Assembly (NCBI GenBank): GCA_030618325.1
Contig: JAUXDP010000137.1
Location: forward strand, 1 to 8,529
DNA from: Methylococcaceae bacterium
Lineage (GTDB): Bacteria > Pseudomonadota > Gammaproteobacteria > Methylococcales > Methylomonadaceae
Direction of reading: 5' to 3'
DNA: 8,529 nt
Part shown: piece after piece, positions 6,425 through 8,529 of the stretch
Position numbering within the stretch: the first letter of the stretch is position 1
How the letters are laid out: each line of letters starts with the position of its first letter
Position numbers and translations under genes: made by a program
The notes under the pieces: model-generated
The model's input: the letters and a program-made list of their open reading frames with translations, nothing else
The model's database searches: none
Told to the model about the DNA's origin: nothing

Positions 6425-6432
6425 ATATGGTG

Positions 6433-7011
6433 ATGAAAAGATATACAAAAGCTTTTTTTATTTCAGTAGTTCTATTAACCTTCAACAATATGGTTTTTGG
6501 AGCAGATCGTGCAGTAAATATCAATATTTTGAGTAATGGCGCGGGAAATGTGGGTCCGACTATCGCATCCGTGCGGCAACTAATTGGTCATGCGGTAGGT
6601 AGTGGAGTCGTTGACAATTTTGTTGTTATTGCTCCGAAAGAAGGAGGCCCTATTCTTATTGAAGGTGGCTTAACTGCTTGCGCCGAAGCTGGCTTTGGCA
6701 TCATAAAAAATGACTCTCAGGCTGGGTTACCCCCTGGACCCCCACAAATAGGTGTAAAAAACAAATTCGAATCTTTAGTTAAACAACTACGTTCTATAAA
6801 ACCCGATAGAAATGTAACTCTTAATATAAAACTTACTGAAAGCTGCGGCATTTCAATTGACCCTGAAGATAAATTTCCCGCTTGTGGGGGCATAGCTGGT
6901 CTTAGCTGCCCAGATTCACTTATTTGTATTGACGATCCGAGTGATAATTGCGACCCAAAAAATGGTGGGGCTGATTGTATTGGGCTTTGTGTCACACCAC
7001 CTGTCAGATAG
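6433..7011 (+). CDS. Predicted exported cysteine-rich protein of unknown function
   Basis: I do not recognise this 192-residue protein with confidence. It starts with a Sec-type signal peptide: MKRYTK, then a hydrophobic stretch (8-20), and probable cleavage after MVFG or one residue later. Residues 25-140 (INILSNGAGNVGPTIASVRQ, VVDNFVVIAP, a Gly-rich region with Cys83, a PPGPP turn, and VTLNIKLTESC with Cys138) look like a mixed alpha/beta domain. The C-terminal 42 residues hold six cysteines spaced C-x7-C-x5-C-x7-C-x8-C-x3-C (Cys151, 159, 165, 173, 182, 186), starting CGGIAGLSC and containing DDPSDNCDPKNGGADC. Eight cysteines in all is an even number, which fits disulfide bonds in the periplasm or outside the cell. 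The start at ATG 6433 is set by AGGAG at 6420-6424 with 8-base spacing. ATG 6427 is too close to that site, and a GTG at 6400 would spoil the signal peptide. It appears monocistronic. Confidence 0.85.
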   Translation: MKRYTKAFFISVVLLTFNNMVFGADRAVNINILSNGAGNVGPTIASVRQLIGHAVGSGVVDNFVVIAPKEGGPILIEGGLTACAEAGFGIIKNDSQAGLPPGPPQIGVKNKFESLVKQLRSIKPDRNVTLNIKLTESCGISIDPEDKFPACGGIAGLSCPDSLICIDDPSDNCDPKNGGADCIGLCVTPPVR

Positions 7012-7034
7012 TATTAAACAATTGTTAAGTTTAT

Positions 7035-7102
7035 AAAAAAGGTAGGTCAGGTTAACTTTAATTTTTGAACAGAATCTAAATTGTAAAGTTAACCAACCTG
7101 CC
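7035..7102 (-). terminator. Stem-loop followed by T6 on the minus strand, likely intrinsic terminator
   Basis: GGTTAACTTTA (7050-7060) pairs perfectly with TAAAGTTAACC (7084-7094). The stem continues outward after a small internal loop as GGTAGG (7041-7046) with CCTGCC (7097-7102), and inward with ATTT/AAAT. Read on the minus strand the hairpin is followed at once by TTTTTT (7040-7035). It would stop leftward transcription before it enters the exported-protein gene. Read on the plus strand it lies 30 bases after that gene's stop but has only a weak T-tail, so bidirectional action is possible but less certain. Confidence 0.6.
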
Positions 7103-7210
7103 ACCGATTTGTTCTCTACTACTGCATTGATTCGTAATTCGAGACCCTTATTTTCCTTTCAGGGTTACGCATGACGATGTACTTTTTTCAATAAGATGAA
7201 CAACGCATTA

Positions 7211-7270
7211 GAAGAATAGAGGCAAGTTGATTATCAAGTTATAAGAACATCGATAATTCAAGCTGGCCTC
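7211..7270 (-). terminator. Imperfect stem-loop just after the pseudouridine synthase gene, candidate terminator
   Basis: GAGGC (7219-7223) pairs with GCCTC (7266-7270), and TTGATTATC (7227-7235) pairs with GATAA-TCAA (7252-7261) with single-base bulges. The loop is about 16 bases. On the minus strand the hairpin begins 8 bases after the stop codon of the pseudouridine synthase and is followed by the T-rich TATTCTTCT. It may be the first of two tandem terminators; the imperfect stem and interrupted T-tail make it weaker than the one at 7035-7102. Confidence 0.4.
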
Positions 7271-7278
7271 ATGATTTA

Positions 7279-8130
7279 CTACCGGAGCAGATCAAGAAAT
7301 TCATTTGGTGCGGGTGTCTCGACGGTGAGTCGCTTGCCGGTCTTTGGTCGCGTAATACTCAGGCGCAATGCATGTAGCCCCATGCGGGGACCATCAGTAC
7401 CATAACGGGGATCGCCAATCACTGGATGCCCTAGCCAGGCCAAGTGGGCACGGATTTGATGTTGTCGCCCGGTCTCCAGTTGAACTTCAAGCAGTGCCCG
7501 ACCCTTTACCGAGCGCCTGGTGTCAAAATGCGTGATGGCTTTTTTGGCTTCCGGATGTGAACCGACATTCATATGATACTTCTCTGAATCCATTCTCAAG
7601 GGCTGGTCAATGGTCCCTTGACTTGGATTGGGGCAACCTTCAACCACCACAAGATAGATTTTCTCGGCACTGGACCATCCCGCATTAACTGCTTCGCGCA
7701 TCTCGCGAGAGGTGGCAAACAACAAGACCCCCGAGGTATCGCGATCGAGCCGGTGAACAGGCCATAGTTTAACAGGGCGCTTGGGGCGTGAGAGCTGGTT
7801 GCGAAGAATTGCAAGCGCATGGTTTTTGTTTTCATCCGCTGATGCCACAGACAATAGACCTGCAGGTTTGTTGACGGCTATAAGATCGTTGTCCGAATAC
7901 AAGATCTCCAGCCGGGAAGTTCCACCGTGCATGTTCTTTACCGCTGCTCGAACTTCCACATCGTCGCCGACTTTGAGTTCGTAATCATACTGCATGATAG
8001 GCTGACTATTGACAAACACACATCCAGCCTTCAGTCGTTGTTTTATTTTGTTGCGAGTCCAGCCTTTTAGCTGAGTGTTGAGAAAAGTGAGTAGACCAGT
8101 AGCCTCGCTCACTCGTAATCTGTCAGACAT
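7279..8130 (-). CDS. RluA-family pseudouridine synthase with S4 domain
   Basis: The 283-residue enzyme should isomerise specific uridines in rRNA or tRNA to pseudouridine. An N-terminal S4 RNA-binding domain (about residues 14-60, with LKGWTRNKIKQRLKAGCVFVN and VGDDVEV) precedes the catalytic domain. That domain has AVNKPAGLLS (85-94), VHRLDRDTSGVLLFA (125-139) with catalytic Asp129, the Tyr159 motif EKIYLVVVEG, LETGRQHQIRAHL (218-230) and HPVIGDPRYG (235-244). These are the RluA/RluC/RluD signatures, but the protein is shorter than RluC or RluD (about 320 residues) and the target site cannot be assigned, so no symbol is given. A GGAG lies 11 bases before the ATG. G+C is clearly higher here than in neighbouring genes (about 60% in bases 7381-7440 by hand count), which may mean transfer. 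It stands alone on this strand. Confidence 0.93.
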   Translation of the reverse strand: MSDRLRVSEATGLLTFLNTQLKGWTRNKIKQRLKAGCVFVNSQPIMQYDYELKVGDDVEVRAAVKNMHGGTSRLEILYSDNDLIAVNKPAGLLSVASADENKNHALAILRNQLSRPKRPVKLWPVHRLDRDTSGVLLFATSREMREAVNAGWSSAEKIYLVVVEGCPNPSQGTIDQPLRMDSEKYHMNVGSHPEAKKAITHFDTRRSVKGRALLEVQLETGRQHQIRAHLAWLGHPVIGDPRYGTDGPRMGLHALRLSITRPKTGKRLTVETPAPNEFLDLLR

Positions 8131-8216
8131 GGTCTTTCATTCTCCGACCGGTTTTTCCAGTAATGCTTTAGAAATAATTATCATCGCTTAACTAGTTATT
8201 ATCAAGACCTGGATAT

Positions 8217-8245
8217 ACTACACTCTAACACCTGATTTCTGTCAA
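8217..8245 (-). promoter_or_regulatory. Candidate sigma-70 promoter for the pseudouridine synthase gene
   Basis: On the minus strand a perfect TTGACA (8245-8240) is followed after 17 bases by TGTAGT (8222-8217, 4 of 6). An alternative -10, TAGTAT, lies two bases further down. A start near 8210 would give a leader of about 80 bases. The -35 is embedded in the inverted repeat ATTTCT-GTCA-AGAAAT (8235-8250), so the promoter may be under control of a DNA-binding protein; that is inference. Confidence 0.5.
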
Positions 8246-8320
8246 GAAATAATGCTTAAAGGCTATTAACCTAAGCGGGATAACATGTATTTTATACAAG
8301 ATAACCATATACCGATAACA

Positions 8321-8353
8321 TTCAATTCTTGAATTTCCAGACAAGAAACTTGT
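8321..8353. repeat. Two adjacent 5-3-5 palindromes
   Basis: TTCAATTCTTGAA (8321-8333) and ACAAGAAACTTGT (8341-8353) are each perfect 5-base arms around 3 bases. Their starts are exactly 20 bases apart, near two helical turns, so both would face the same side of the DNA. They lie about 75 bases upstream of the TTGACA of the pseudouridine synthase promoter. The pattern is compatible with paired operator sites, but short AT-rich palindromes also arise by chance. Confidence 0.3.
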
Positions 8354-8529
8354 TCTTCGCCAAAGTTCATCTGTCAAAAAGAATCTTTAACTGCATTATT
8401 TTAACCGTAGATAATTTTTTTGAATGCCCGCTCATGGCTGTAAAAAGACATACAAGTGAAAATTATAAAATAACTTCAAACAATAACATTTAATTTTAAT
8501 GTTTAAGAGATTCTGTTTGCTGTGGAGTG

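Larger units (their letters stand above)
8131..8529. other. Intergenic region without a supportable gene
   Basis: This 399-base stretch is AT-rich and stop-rich in all frames; the only short open frames (for example 16 codons on the minus strand from about 8451) look like chance. It contains the probable promoter of the pseudouridine synthase gene (8217-8245), three GATAAC words (8279, 8300, 8314), two adjacent 13-base palindromes (8321-8353), and a weak AT-rich inverted repeat AACATT/AATGTT (8485-8503). I see no tRNA, transposase remnant or CRISPR repeat. Confidence 0.6.

Noticed and set aside
6400..6432. GTG start for the exported protein, adding 11 residues
   Set aside because: AGGAG at 6420-6424 points to ATG 6433, and the shorter form begins with a normal charged n-region of a signal peptide.
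7012..7278. tRNA or small RNA gene between the exported protein and the pseudouridine synthase
   Set aside because: The paired segments do not fold as a cloverleaf and are better explained as terminator-like stem-loops; no clear promoter precedes them.
8127..8142. Five-codon leader frame (ATG AAA GAC CAT GTC TGA) overlapping the pseudouridine synthase start
   Set aside because: The GGAG is only two bases from that ATG and no peptide or attenuator structure accompanies it; probably chance.
8400..8452. Minus-strand 16-codon frame MSFYSHERAFKKIIYG as a possible gene remnant
   Set aside because: Too short to support, no Shine-Dalgarno, and no similarity I can name.
7068..8517. 10-base inverted pair (AACAGAATCT at 7068-7077, AGATTCTGTT at 8508-8517) flanking the G+C-rich pseudouridine synthase gene, like ends of an insertion
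   Set aside because: Tens of 10-base matches are expected by chance in a window this size; there are no target-site duplications or transposase.

Overview
The window looks like chromosomal DNA of an AT-rich gammaproteobacterium. Evidence for this is a lysine-34 EF-P with its EpmA and EpmB modification enzymes, a BamA N-terminus with a well-conserved first POTRA domain, and a YjdM/PhnA zinc-ribbon protein very like the enterobacterial one. I cannot name a genus. There are seven complete protein genes and one partial gene. I see no rRNA, tRNA, CRISPR array, transposase or recognisable mobile element.

Left part (1-3221): this is a translation-factor modification locus. On the minus strand efp runs into epmA with a one-base TAATG overlap, and epmA is followed 77 bases later by the start of bamA, which leaves the window. 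On the plus strand epmB diverges from efp across a 152-base spacer that carries a perfect 7-1-7 palindrome. EpmB makes (R)-beta-lysine, EpmA attaches it to EF-P Lys34, and the modified EF-P relieves ribosome stalling at polyproline-type motifs. The locus holds the whole beta-lysylation pathway; the optional hydroxylase EpmC is not here.

Middle part (3222-6168): a 501-residue protein of uncertain function follows epmB on the plus strand. I place it tentatively in a family with a helical N-terminal part and a degenerate PilZ-like C-terminus. A 10-base repeat with a palindromic core occurs twice in front of it. It converges with a HAD-type 5'-nucleotidase with no base between the two stop codons. 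Upstream of the nucleotidase on the same strand is yjdM (phnA).

Right part (6169-8529): a repeat-rich intergenic region leads to a 192-residue predicted exported protein with a signal peptide and a C-terminal six-cysteine module. This is the least familiar gene in the window. Then come two stem-loops, both placed to terminate minus-strand transcription, and an S4-domain RluA-family pseudouridine synthase on the minus strand. That gene is visibly richer in G+C than everything around it. The last 399 bases hold its probable promoter and several short palindromes and repeats, but no gene I can support.

Most of the window is ordinary housekeeping. The items most worth a second look are the cysteine-rich exported protein, the PilZ-like protein with its repeats, the palindrome between efp and epmB, and the composition of the pseudouridine synthase gene.
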